From: Candidatus Fermentibacterota bacterium
GTDB taxonomy: Bacteria; JAFGKV01
NCBI GenBank assembly: GCA_016928395.1
Contig: JAFGKV010000173.1
Coordinates: 1 to 25,354 of the forward strand
Length of the DNA stretch: 25,354 bases
Direction of reading: 5' to 3'
Shown here: positions 1-8,428 of the stretch, in pieces
Position numbering within the stretch: position 1 is the stretch's first letter
Layout of the letters: the number at the start of each line of letters is the position of its first letter
Notes under the pieces: generated by a model
Database searches by the model: none
What the model saw: only the letters and a program-made list of their open reading frames with translations
What the model was told of the DNA's origin: nothing
Position numbers and translations under genes: made by a program

Positions 1-16
1 ATCCGGCATCATGCGC

Positions 17-50
17 CCTCACCCCGCACCCGCGGATGCGGGGGATGAGG
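17..50. repeat. GC-rich imperfect inverted repeat upstream of glnA
   Basis: Arms at 17-28 and 37-50 pair through CCTCA and CCCCGCA on the left with TGCGGGG and TGAGG on the right, leaving a small bulge and an 8-nt loop. No T-run follows on either strand, so it is not a convincing intrinsic terminator. It could be the end of an upstream unit or a stray stem. Confidence 0.35.
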
Positions 51-157
51 GTGATGGGTGCCGCGTGGAGTGAAGTTACAGCTTAGTCGGGCCTCTGAGG
101 GCCAGGTCTCCGTTGCGATATCCCCCGCCGAACCGTTCCCCGATCTTCGTTCGTGCT

Positions 158-186
158 TTGACGTTAGACCCGATGAGAGCTACCTT
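158..186 (+). promoter_or_regulatory. Candidate sigma70-type promoter for glnA-gatE-gatD
   Basis: TTGACG at 158-163 and TACCTT at 181-186 are separated by exactly 17 bp. The -35 matches the consensus in five of six bases. The -10 keeps the key T, A and final T. Transcription would start near 193, about 50 nt before the glnA start codon. No glutamine-sensing RNA motif was recognised in the leader. This is assignment by consensus only. Confidence 0.4.
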
Positions 187-244
187 GAAGCCCCCTTGCC
201 GATATGCCGTGTATGGCTCGTCTCGATTGATAAAGGAGCCCCCG

Positions 245-1678
245 ATGTTCTCCTCGCTTGAAGAACTCCAACAGTATGTGAAGTCTGAAGAGATCCAGGC
301 CATCGATCTACGTTTCGTGGATCTGTTAGGCGCCTGGCATCATATCACCATCCCGGCCCGAGCCGCCAATGATGAACTGATGGAAAAGGGCGTCGGGTTT
401 GACAGCGGAAGCATTCCCGGCTTCCGCACGGTGGAATCAGGCGACATGGTGCTCATTCCCGATCTCTCCACGGCATTCGTTGATCCGTTTCCCTCAGTGG
501 CCACCGTGTGCCTGATTTGCACCATCGCTGAGGCTGATACCCGCGCGACCGTGCCCAATGATCCACGAACCGTTGCCTTGGCTGCGGAGCGCTACCTGGC
601 CGGCAGCACATTCGCGACGAGTTCCATCTGGGGGCCCGAGTTTGAGTTCTACGTGTTCGATCGGGCCCGCTACAATGACTCCGGCACCTTCCTGCTGGCC
701 GACGTCTTCTCCCAGGAATCGCACGCATTCCTCGAAGGAGAGATGCTGGCGCACGAAGGCTATCAGATGGGCGCCCAGAAGGGATATCACGCCATTCCTC
801 CTCTCGACAGCCTGGCCGACTGGCGCAGCGAGCTCATGGAACTCCTGGAGGATGCCGGAGTACCCGTCAAGTACCATCATCACGAAGTGGGGGCATCCGG
901 CCAATGCGAAGTCGAGGTCGATATGGGGCCTTTGACTGTCATGGCTGACCGTACGATGATTCTCAAGTACTTCGTTCACATGCTGGCCGCGCGCTACGGC
1001 AAGCTGGCGACCTTCATGCCCAAGCCCATTTACGGCGAGGCCGGCAGCGGTATGCATTTCCACCAGATGCTACGCCGGGGTGACGAGCCGGTATTCTATG
1101 ATGAGAAGGGGTATGGAGGGTTCAGTGGGCTTGGGCTTTCCTATATCGCGGGGATCCTCGATCACGGACGCTCTCTGGGCGCCATCACCAACCCCAGCAC
1201 CAACTCCTATAAGCGCCTCATTCCCGGGTTCGAAGCGCCCGTCAAGCTGTTCTTCAGCCTTGCCAACCGCAGCGCGGCCATCCGTATCCCCAAGTATGCA
1301 ACGGCACCCCTTGACAAACGCATGGAGTATCGGCCGCCGGATGCGACGTGTAACCCCTATTTGGCCATGTCGGGAATGCTTCTCGCCGGCATCGACGGGA
1401 TGCGCCGCGGCCTCGACCCCTCCGCTATGAACTTCGGGCCCTTCGATCAAGATCTCTTCCACCATCCCGACGAGGAGTTCAAGAGGAGCATCCGCTCGGT
1501 CCCGGTCTCGCTGGAGGAAGCCATGGAGGCGCTCATGGCGGATCAGGGATACCTGGTGGATGGCGGCGTGTTTCCCGCATCTCTCCTGGCAACGCTGGTG
1601 AGCATCAAGTCCAAGGAGGCACGATCGGTCGCGGATCGCCCCCATCCCCATGAGTTCGCGCTGTACTTCAATGCGTGA
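245..1678 (+). CDS. glnA: Glutamine synthetase, type I
   Basis: It forms glutamine from glutamate, ammonia and ATP in the cytosol. The product is 477 residues, the usual length for the family. Family signatures are visible: GPEFEFY (metal-binding E132 and E134), HHHEV near 211-215 with E222, GSGMHFHQ (H271), NPSTNSYKRL (316-325), NRSAAIRIP (341-349) and EYRPPD (361-366). An in-frame upstream extension to 113 exists, but AAAGGAG at 232-238 sits 6 nt before the ATG at 245, which decides the start. The site matching the adenylylated Tyr of enteric enzymes (NLYDLPPEE) reads DLFHHPDEE here, with Phe405 in place of Tyr, so control by adenylylation is unlikely. The stop overlaps the gatE start by 8 nt. 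The following two genes consume glutamine, which suggests a dedicated glutamine supply for tRNA amidation. The family call is firm. The dedicated role is inference. Confidence 0.96.
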   Translation: MFSSLEELQQYVKSEEIQAIDLRFVDLLGAWHHITIPARAANDELMEKGVGFDSGSIPGFRTVESGDMVLIPDLSTAFVDPFPSVATVCLICTIAEADTRATVPNDPRTVALAAERYLAGSTFATSSIWGPEFEFYVFDRARYNDSGTFLLADVFSQESHAFLEGEMLAHEGYQMGAQKGYHAIPPLDSLADWRSELMELLEDAGVPVKYHHHEVGASGQCEVEVDMGPLTVMADRTMILKYFVHMLAARYGKLATFMPKPIYGEAGSGMHFHQMLRRGDEPVFYDEKGYGGFSGLGLSYIAGILDHGRSLGAITNPSTNSYKRLIPGFEAPVKLFFSLANRSAAIRIPKYATAPLDKRMEYRPPDATCNPYLAMSGMLLAGIDGMRRGLDPSAMNFGPFDQDLFHHPDEEFKRSIRSVPVSLEEAMEALMADQGYLVDGGVFPASLLATLVSIKSKEARSVADRPHPHEFALYFNA

Positions 1679-3587
1679 TCTTCCTAATCCGGACTTTCTG
1701 CAGGAGGGATTTCCGCTTGGCGATCTCATACCCCCGGCACGGCGTATCCCCCGCCCGCTTTATCTCAGCGCGGAGGAATATGCCGCCTTGGGGCTCAAGT
1801 GCGGCATCGAAGTACACCAGCAGCTCCTGACCGCCGGCAAGCTGTTCTGCCGTTGCCCGGCGCGGCGTTACTCCCTTGATCACCATGCGTCGGTCCTGCG
1901 CCACATGCGACCGACCCTGAGCGAGCTGGGAGAATATGACGGCACCGCGTTGATGGAGTTCAAGACCAAGAAGAATATCACCTACATGTTGAACCGGGAA
2001 TCCGTCTGCACCTACGAGATGGACGACACGCCTCCCTTCCCCATGGACCAGCGCGCACTGCAGATAGCCATCGAGATTGCTTTGGTACTGCGTTGCCGCA
2101 TGGTGAGCGAGATCCATATCGCCCGGAAGCAGTACCTGGACGGCAGTATACCTACGGGATTCCAGCGCACCACCATCGTCGGCGTCGAAGGCATGGTACC
2201 CTTCGGCGACAGGGCCATCAGGATTATTCAGCTCGGACTGGAGGAAGATGCCTGCCGGGAGGTGAGTGATCGCGGGCACGACCGGTATTACCGAACTGAT
2301 CGATTGGGCATGCCGCTTATCGAGACGGTCACCTATCCCGAGCTCTTCACGCCGTGGGAGGCGGTCTGGTTTGGACAGCTTCACCGCTTGCTGCTTCGAA
2401 CCACGGGCAAGGTACGACGCGGCATCGGGGCCGCCAGGCAGGATGTCAATGTCTCAGTCGCAGGTGGCAGAAGGGTCGAGATCAAGGGCGTCGAACGAAT
2501 TCCTTTGTGGGGGCCCCTCATCCATTACGAGGCCCTGCGCCAGAGAGGGCTCTTGTCCCTGAGGGATGAAGCCTCACGCCGTGGCAATCCGGCCCAGTGG
2601 CTCACCACCACCGTACCTGTCGATCCCGGCACTGTGTCGACGCTGTTGCCGCCGTCATGGGACACTGCCAAACCCATGGCGGTGGTAGTCTTGCCCGGAT
2701 TCCGCAGCTTGCTCGCGTGGCCCTTGGGCGGTACCCGGACATTCGCCCACGAGATCTCCGATCGCGTGAGAGTGGTGGCCTGCATCGACCGCCCCAATCT
2801 CGTCCATTCTGACGACGTGCCCGAGGCCTGGACTGCCCTGCGGTCCCTCGCGGGCGCAGGAGAGGATGATGCACTGGTACTCCTGGGAGGCAATGAAGAA
2901 GACCTTGTCACGGCCTGCAGGGAGGTCGCCGACCGTTGTCGCGAGGCGTGGGACGGCGTCCCGTCGGAAACCCGCCAGGTGCTGCCTGACGGGACGACAG
3001 GCTTCGAGCGAATACTTCCCGGCCCCGACCGGATGTACCCCGACACTGATCTTCCGCCCATTGAGGTGCCGCCTGAGCGGATCGAGTCAGTCCAAAGGGA
3101 CCTTCCAATGCCTCCGTGGGAGCGTGCGAATAGACTCAGAGCTGCGGGCCTGTCTACGCGTAGTGCGGGATACCTGGCCAGACGGCGCGACGCAACTGCA
3201 GTTTTTCGGGTTCTTACGAACTCAGGGCGCGATCTCTCTGAGGCTCTGGTGCAGGCCTTTGTCGCCATGTGGGACTCTGGGGGGAATCGTGACGAACGGG
3301 TGGCCTGCCAGGTGATCGAGGCGGCCTGCGACGGAGTGATTCACCCCAAGGCCATGCCTGCCCTTTTCCACCTCCTGCGGGCGAAGCCCCATGATGACTA
3401 TGAAGCACTAGCCCGCGAGCATGGCCTCAGTCTGCTTTCAGCGGACGACATCGGTCCGATGATCGCTGAGGAACTGAGCGAAGGCAAGAAGGAGGGCCTG
3501 TTCGTGCGCATCATGAAGAGGCTCGGCCCTCGGGTTCAGGCACATACGGTCCTCGATCTCCTGGAAGATCAGGGAGTGGCGCCATGA
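1671..3587 (+). CDS. gatE: Archaeal-type Glu-tRNA(Gln) amidotransferase subunit E
   Basis: GatE is the tRNA-binding and kinase/transamidase subunit of GatDE, which converts Glu-tRNA(Gln) to Gln-tRNA(Gln). The 638-residue product opens with the GatB/E core (GIEVHQQL at 45-52, KLFCRCP, ELGEYD, GFQRT, LEEDA, RLGMPLIE, RRGIGAARQDVNVS, VEIKGV). Unlike bacterial GatB, it carries a long insertion at about 335-440 that fits the GAD domain of GatE. This is followed by LPDGTTGF and MYPDTDLPPIEV, then a helical C-terminal part resembling the YqeY-like tail (EAACDGVIHPKAMPALFHLL). Bacterial GatB is roughly 480 residues and lacks the insertion, so GatE is the right call. The ATG at 1671 overlaps the glnA stop by 8 nt and has no clear SD, so translational coupling is likely. 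An earlier in-frame ATG at 1650 lies deep inside glnA and is less likely. Confidence 0.93.
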   Translation: MRDLPNPDFLQEGFPLGDLIPPARRIPRPLYLSAEEYAALGLKCGIEVHQQLLTAGKLFCRCPARRYSLDHHASVLRHMRPTLSELGEYDGTALMEFKTKKNITYMLNRESVCTYEMDDTPPFPMDQRALQIAIEIALVLRCRMVSEIHIARKQYLDGSIPTGFQRTTIVGVEGMVPFGDRAIRIIQLGLEEDACREVSDRGHDRYYRTDRLGMPLIETVTYPELFTPWEAVWFGQLHRLLLRTTGKVRRGIGAARQDVNVSVAGGRRVEIKGVERIPLWGPLIHYEALRQRGLLSLRDEASRRGNPAQWLTTTVPVDPGTVSTLLPPSWDTAKPMAVVVLPGFRSLLAWPLGGTRTFAHEISDRVRVVACIDRPNLVHSDDVPEAWTALRSLAGAGEDDALVLLGGNEEDLVTACREVADRCREAWDGVPSETRQVLPDGTTGFERILPGPDRMYPDTDLPPIEVPPERIESVQRDLPMPPWERANRLRAAGLSTRSAGYLARRRDATAVFRVLTNSGRDLSEALVQAFVAMWDSGGNRDERVACQVIEAACDGVIHPKAMPALFHLLRAKPHDDYEALAREHGLSLLSADDIGPMIAEELSEGKKEGLFVRIMKRLGPRVQAHTVLDLLEDQGVAP

Positions 3588-4972
3588 GTGCAGACGAACG
3601 CTTCAAGGGGTATCGCGGCCCCGCGCGCGCACTTCTGGAGCGGGAGAATGTCGGCGTCTGGTCTGATGTGGAGGTTGCCACCTCCCGGGGGCCCTTCGCC
3701 GGCATTATTTTGCCGAGGAGCGAACAGGCGGACGATCGCCATCTCGTCATCAAGCTCCGAAACGGCTACAATGTAGGTCTCGCCACCAATCTGGTGGAGC
3801 GCATCACCGAAATTGGGCGACGCGAAGCCCACTACAAGATTCCCGAGAAGGAGTTCCCTTTCGATCCCGGGAGACCACGGGTGAAGCTCATCGGTACGGG
3901 CGGTACCATCGCCAGCAGGCTCGACTACCGGACCGGGGCCGTGATCCCGGCGTTTTCCCCTGGTGAGTTGTATGGGTCGGTACCTGAGCTGGCGGACATC
4001 TGCAATCTGGAGACCGAGAAACTCTATGCCGTGTTCAGCGAGAATATGGGGCCGGAGCAATGGCTGGGCACGGCCCGAGCCATCGCATCGGAGATGAACA
4101 AGGGCGTCGCCGGCATCGTGGTCGGCCACGGCACGGACACCATGCACCATACCGCGGGCGTCCTCTCCTTCATGCTCCAGAACCTCCCGGCGCCGGTGGT
4201 GATCGTGGGATCCCAGCGGTCCAGCGATCGGCCCTCGTCCGATGCGGCCCTGAACCTCATTCATGCAACACGAACCGCGGCGTGGGGCGACATCGCGGAG
4301 GTCATGGTCTGCATGTTCGGCCCCACCAGCGACGAGTATGGGTTGCTGCATCGCGGCACCCGTGTGCGCAAGATGCATTCATCCTACCGGTCGACCTTCC
4401 GAACCCTGGGTGACATTCCCCTGGCCCGGGTCGATCGGAAGGGGGTCTATCCTCTCCGGGATGACTATCACCGCCGCGGCGCGTCGCCCAAGGTGCACCT
4501 GGCAGATCACTTCGACGACCGCGTTTCCATCGTCTACTACTATCCCGGCATGAAGCCCGACGTCATTGACGCGCTCATCGACCACGGGTATCGCGGCATC
4601 GTCATTGCCGGCACCGGTCTGGGACACGTCAATAAACCGTTGTACCCGGCACTGAAGCGGGCCCAGGAGGCGAAGGTCGCCATCTTCATGACGGTGCAGA
4701 CACTCTGGGGCTACGTGCAGATGTACGTCTATGACACCGGGCGCGACATGATGGCCCTGGGCGTGGTACCCGCCGCCAACATGCTCCCCGAGGTTGCGTA
4801 CATGAAACTGGGCTGGGCTTTGGGAAAGACAGACGACCTGGAGGAAATCGGCCGCATCATGCTGACTCCCGTGGCTGGCGAGATCACCGCCCGTGAGCCC
4901 TTCGACGGCTACCTGATCTACCAGGGGGGCATTCCGGAAATCGAGGCCTTCCTCAAGGGTGTGCTGCGCTAG
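3584..4972 (+). CDS. gatD: Archaeal-type Glu-tRNA(Gln) amidotransferase subunit D
   Basis: GatD is the asparaginase-like subunit that releases ammonia from an amide donor and passes it to GatE. The 462-residue product has the GatD-specific N-terminal beta domain (about 1-95; GVWSDVEVATSRGPFAGIILP) before the L-asparaginase fold. Simple asparaginases lack this domain. Catalytic motifs are intact: GTGGTIAS with nucleophile T108, HGTDTM with T184 and D185, and the lysine in RVRKMHSSYRS (K263). The string GSQRSSDRPSSDAA is typical of GatD. The start overlaps the gatE stop as ATGA, so the two subunits are translationally coupled, as expected for a stoichiometric complex. Paired with gatE, an ordinary asparaginase is very unlikely. 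No frameshift or missing active-site residue is seen. Confidence 0.94.
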   Translation: MSADERFKGYRGPARALLERENVGVWSDVEVATSRGPFAGIILPRSEQADDRHLVIKLRNGYNVGLATNLVERITEIGRREAHYKIPEKEFPFDPGRPRVKLIGTGGTIASRLDYRTGAVIPAFSPGELYGSVPELADICNLETEKLYAVFSENMGPEQWLGTARAIASEMNKGVAGIVVGHGTDTMHHTAGVLSFMLQNLPAPVVIVGSQRSSDRPSSDAALNLIHATRTAAWGDIAEVMVCMFGPTSDEYGLLHRGTRVRKMHSSYRSTFRTLGDIPLARVDRKGVYPLRDDYHRRGASPKVHLADHFDDRVSIVYYYPGMKPDVIDALIDHGYRGIVIAGTGLGHVNKPLYPALKRAQEAKVAIFMTVQTLWGYVQMYVYDTGRDMMALGVVPAANMLPEVAYMKLGWALGKTDDLEEIGRIMLTPVAGEITAREPFDGYLIYQGGIPEIEAFLKGVLR

Positions 4973-5345
4973 CCCGGGTCACGTTCCGTCGGCCTGTCTG
5001 AGTCAGCCCTCCATCGGTCGGAGGCGTGTGGTGCGAGAGGCGACGGAAGTCAGAGTTTTGGCGGGGCTCCCAGAGGCCGTGCCCTCAGAAGCCCGGCGCA
5101 ACGGCGTTCCTGGCCACTATTCTAATATTAGAATAGTGGCCAGAGACCACCTCCGGGCTGTGGGCTGCCGGTGGCCCACGCTCAGTATCGGGTTCATTCG
5201 TACGGCCACGTAGTGAGAGCAGGGCGACCGAGCAACGGGCGAGCGATGAGGGCAACTACCCGCTGCGATATCTCACCGATCGAGGGACACAGTGTGTTGG
5301 GATAAGGCGACGGTCGAAGGCGCGCAGTAGGGTGAATCCGAGGAT
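4973..5345. other. Intergenic gap between convergent gatD and dGTPase genes
   Basis: This 373-bp stretch separates two convergent genes. The notable content is the long palindrome at 5110-5143 and its outer arms. A short ORF across 4959-5213 overlaps the gatD end, runs through the palindrome and resembles no known protein. No tRNA or T-tract terminator is seen. Confidence 0.6.
5090..5159. repeat. Perfect 34-bp palindrome nested in outer inverted arms
   Basis: The core at 5110-5143 is a perfect palindrome: the arm CTGGCCACTATTCTAAT is followed immediately by its reverse complement. The centre is AT-rich (TAATATTA), in contrast to the GC-rich surroundings. Outer arms AGCCCGG (5090-5096) and CCGGGCT (5153-5159) are nearly concentric with it, giving a possible 70-nt nested hairpin or cruciform. 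No T-run follows on either strand, so a standard intrinsic terminator is not supported, although it lies between convergent genes. Alternatives are a dimeric-protein binding site or a small non-autonomous element. Confidence 0.85.
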
Positions 5346-6446
5346 CTAGAACAACGGAGTCGGCAAGCTCAGTTCGGCCATGCTGTCCAGCACGAACAGG
5401 TCGGTCATGCCCGCCATGAAATCGATGACACGGCGTGAGGCTGGGGCGTTTTCTGCGTCGTGTACCGCTGCATAGCGGTTACGGTAGTGTGCATACACCT
5501 CCTCCAGCCGTAGTCGCGGTCTGCTGCGCCGCAGCTCGTCCGCTTCAAACTCAAGGAGGAACTGAAACAGCCACTTGAGGATCCGTTCGCAGTGCTCGTG
5601 ATACGCCAGAAGCCTCTCGTTGCGGTAGATGTGCGCAAAGCTAAAGGCAAACAGCTCACGCATGAGATCGTACTTCTGCTCTGACAGGGCGATGCCCCGA
5701 TCTGGCGACGATGTGCCGATGAGGTCCACAACGAACGCGTCGATGATCTCCCCATTGCGCGTCCCCAAATTGGCGCGCACCGCGGCGGGAACCGACCCGA
5801 GCTCGATGATGCCTGCCTCCACGGCGTCTTCCACGTCACGGCCCAGATAGGCCACCTTGTCTGCCATGCGCACAGCGCACCCTTCCCAGGTGATGGGGTA
5901 GGTCTTGAGCCAACGATCGCGATCCACCGTCTCCAATGCCAACGGCTCCTCTCGGGGGCACAGGCTCTGTTCGAAGCGTTCGCCGCAATGGAACAGCACG
6001 CCGTCCCGCACCGCGTAGGTAAGATTCAGGCCTTTGCCGCCATTGCACAGGCAATCGAGCACCCTGAGGCTGTGAATCTCATGGACAAACCCGCCGCACT
6101 CTTCGGCCAGGGAATCCAGTATCTCCTCTCCGGTATGACCAAAAGGTGCATGGCCCACGTCGTGACCCAAGCCGATGGCTTCGGCCAGCTCCGGATCCAG
6201 GGAAAACCCTTTGGCATTGAGACCCTTGCAGATGGTGGCGCCGATGGTGGCCACGTGCAGCACATGCTCGATGCGCGTGCAGATATGATCGTTCCTCGGC
6301 GCGAAGAACACCTGGGTCTTATGCTTCAGGCGGCGGAAAGGCGAACTGTGGATTATGGCAGTCTGGTCTCGGAAGTAGGGGCCCCGGGCGTCGTCCGCCC
6401 TGGCCACGAAACGGCGCCTGGCCTCGGGTGAACTCCCCGCCAACAT
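5346..6446 (-). CDS. dgt: dGTPase-like HD-domain dNTP triphosphohydrolase
   Basis: Enzymes of this family cleave dNTPs, typically dGTP, to the nucleoside and triphosphate and so influence dNTP pools. The 366-residue protein has the family order: SSPFRRLKHKTQVF (34-47), RIEH (H61, first metal ligand), GHDVGHAPFGHTGE with H95 and D96, and MADKVAYLGRD with D196 as the last ligand. The set fits the shorter bacterial dGTPase-like group rather than the roughly 500-residue enteric Dgt, so the nucleotide preference is unknown. The ATG at 6446 is preceded by GGGGGAG at a good distance. It lies 54 bp after the metallo-hydrolase gene on the same strand and is probably the last gene of that unit. Confidence 0.9.
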   Translation of the reverse strand: MLAGSSPEARRRFVARADDARGPYFRDQTAIIHSSPFRRLKHKTQVFFAPRNDHICTRIEHVLHVATIGATICKGLNAKGFSLDPELAEAIGLGHDVGHAPFGHTGEEILDSLAEECGGFVHEIHSLRVLDCLCNGGKGLNLTYAVRDGVLFHCGERFEQSLCPREEPLALETVDRDRWLKTYPITWEGCAVRMADKVAYLGRDVEDAVEAGIIELGSVPAAVRANLGTRNGEIIDAFVVDLIGTSSPDRGIALSEQKYDLMRELFAFSFAHIYRNERLLAYHEHCERILKWLFQFLLEFEADELRRSRPRLRLEEVYAHYRNRYAAVHDAENAPASRRVIDFMAGMTDLFVLDSMAELSLPTPLF

Positions 6447-6500
6447 CAGAAGACTCCCCCATCTGCGCGCGGTGTCGGAGAAACGCTCATCATGGGCGTC

Positions 6501-7166
6501 TTACCACGCGGAACCAACGGTCATAATCCCACTGTGGGATGCCCATCTCTTGGCCTCACCCACCGTCGTGAACTCGCCGTGCCCGGGCAGCAGAACAGTT
6601 TCGGGGGATAACGCGAACATGGACCGTAGTGATTCGACCAGATGGTCCCATGAGCCACCCCAAAGATCGGTGCGCCCGACGCCTTCATGGAACACGGTGT
6701 CGCCGGAAAGCACCGCACCATGGCCGCGCAGTAGAAACGCCACGCTGCCCGGCGAATGTCCCGGGGTGTGCATGGTCTTTAGTGACCACCCCGCCTCATC
6801 GATAACCTGCCCGCCGGTAATCTCCTGGATCTCGTTCGGCAATGACGGTACCTGTACTCCCAAGAACTCCGCCTGCAGCCCCATGGCCTCCCACAGCGGC
6901 CGGTCATCCCCGTGAAGCAGGATAGGTGCCGGGCCCATCGCCTCCAGCAGCTCTGGCAGGCCAAAGAGATGATCGATATGACCGTGGGTCAGCACCACAG
7001 CGCCGAGGCGCAGATTTCTGCGGAGAAGCTCATGCGCGATGAGCCGTCCATCGCCGCCGGGATCCACGACCACTGCCGGGTCTTTCGCTTCGGGCAGGAG
7101 GACAAAGCAGTTGGTCTGAAGCTCTCCCACCACGAGATGGACTATGCGATGCGGAAGTCGGATCAC
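6501..7166 (-). CDS. Metallo-beta-lactamase-fold hydrolase, glyoxalase II-like
   Basis: The 221-residue protein has the complete dinuclear zinc set of the MBL fold: THGHIDH (H61, H63, D65, H66), TPGHSPG (H137), SGDTVF (D156) and PGHGEFTT (H196). The opening, VVGELQTNCFVL, and the ending, GEFTTVGEAKRW, are typical of the short YcbL-like group related to glyoxalase II, which cleaves thioesters such as S-lactoylglutathione. The substrate here is not predictable. The start is taken as the GTG at 7166, which overlaps the upstream peptidase stop as TAGTG and has GGGAG upstream. This gives the usual short N terminus. An in-frame ATG at 7202 would add 12 residues inside the peptidase gene. Confidence 0.88.
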   Translation of the reverse strand: MIRLPHRIVHLVVGELQTNCFVLLPEAKDPAVVVDPGGDGRLIAHELLRRNLRLGAVVLTHGHIDHLFGLPELLEAMGPAPILLHGDDRPLWEAMGLQAEFLGVQVPSLPNEIQEITGGQVIDEAGWSLKTMHTPGHSPGSVAFLLRGHGAVLSGDTVFHEGVGRTDLWGGSWDHLVESLRSMFALSPETVLLPGHGEFTTVGEAKRWASHSGIMTVGSAW

Positions 7167-8287
7167 TACAGCTCCCAGTCCAGGGAACAGAGGTCGCGGC
7201 ATCCGGTGGACGTCACCACCACGACATCCTCAATGCGTACCCCGCCGACTCCCGGGTAGTAGAGCCCTGGCTCCACAGTAACGACGTCCCCCTCTTCCAG
7301 AATCAAGCTGTCCTTGGAGATGCGGGGGGCCTCGTGAATATCCAGGCCAAGGCCGTGACCAGTGCCGTGGATGAATCCCTGAGGTTTTCCGTCAACCGTC
7401 TCAGTCACGAAACCCCGGTCGTCGAAGATGTCCAGCACCCGCTGGTGAAGGTCCTTACCGTCAACCCCTGCCTTGATATTGGACAAGACGGCAATCACGG
7501 CGTCGGCCACCGTTCGGTGCATCTTGACCACCTGTGTCGAAGGCGTGCCGTGCACCACCGTGCGTGTGGTATCTGCACCATACCGTGTCGCTTGCGACAG
7601 AGGAAACACATCAAGGATTATGGTCTCGCCCGTGCGCATTGGGCCGTGACCGAGCTCGTGGGGGAGGGTCGCGTGGTCGCCGCAGGATACAATGGGAGGA
7701 GCACCTGCATATCCCGCTTTCAGCAACTCGACCTGGATGAAGCTCCGCACCCGCTCCGAGGTGAGGATGTCCCCGTCTGAGTAGAGCACACCGCCGCGCA
7801 CCGAGGCGCCGCGGATCATGTGCCGGGCCATGTCGAGAACCCGTTCGGTCTGACGCATGGCCTCGGCCATCTGCTGGATTTCCCACGCTGTCTTATGCCG
7901 CCGCTGAGGCCAGAATGGGGAGTCACCTAGCGTCACCATATGGCCAAGCTCGCGAAGCCGGTCCACATGACGAGCCGCCGTGGCGCCCGGCATGCACAGG
8001 GGCAGGGCTCCCGACGCTGTGTCCTGCAAATAGGCGTGCAGGATGTCGGCCAGGGTCGGGATTCCTTGGAGCGACTCCTTCAGCTTCTCCCGATACGGCG
8101 CCATCGCCACAACCTGGTCTACCCGGGCTGTCTCCTTCGCCCTCCCCAACTCCAAATCGCTGACAATCAAAGTCTTGGTGTCGCCGACCTCTAGATACAC
8201 CAGCGGATCAGGGGCAAGGAAACCGGTTCGCCAGTAGAGGTCGGCATCCTTCTCAGGATTGGCAATCATGGCGCGAACTTCACTCAT
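7166..8287 (-). CDS. M24 family metallopeptidase, Xaa-Pro aminopeptidase-like
   Basis: This is a cytosolic dinuclear metalloaminopeptidase of the creatinase/prolidase type, likely cleaving Xaa-Pro bonds. The 373-residue protein has a creatinase-like N-terminal half (to about 125) and a pita-bread catalytic half with all five metal ligands: D226 (IILDVFP), D239 (YGADTTRT), H311 (GTGHGLGLDIHE), E339 (VTVEPGLY) and E353 (VRIEDVVVV). GGAGG at 8294-8298 lies 6 nt before the ATG at 8287 and only 3 nt before the adjacent ATG at 8290, so 8287 is preferred. The next gene overlaps it by one base. A 141-bp gap separates it from the transporter genes upstream, where no convincing promoter or terminator is visible. 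Confidence 0.9.
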   Translation of the reverse strand: MSEVRAMIANPEKDADLYWRTGFLAPDPLVYLEVGDTKTLIVSDLELGRAKETARVDQVVAMAPYREKLKESLQGIPTLADILHAYLQDTASGALPLCMPGATAARHVDRLRELGHMVTLGDSPFWPQRRHKTAWEIQQMAEAMRQTERVLDMARHMIRGASVRGGVLYSDGDILTSERVRSFIQVELLKAGYAGAPPIVSCGDHATLPHELGHGPMRTGETIILDVFPLSQATRYGADTTRTVVHGTPSTQVVKMHRTVADAVIAVLSNIKAGVDGKDLHQRVLDIFDDRGFVTETVDGKPQGFIHGTGHGLGLDIHEAPRISKDSLILEEGDVVTVEPGLYYPGVGGVRIEDVVVVTSTGCRDLCSLDWEL

Positions 8288-8428
8288 CATATTCCTCCAG
8301 GGTATGTGGCATCGCAACAGCTCGGCTGGTGGGGTTCAATGAAGCGACAAGATCCGTTCGTCGAGGTCTCGCCGTGTTCAGCGCTCCCTCGCGATGAAGA
8401 GCACGCAGCCCGCCACCAACCGCAACAG

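Noticed and set aside
4959-5213. Plus-strand 84-residue ORF after gatD
   Set aside because: It begins inside gatD and reads straight through the perfect palindrome. It resembles no known protein.
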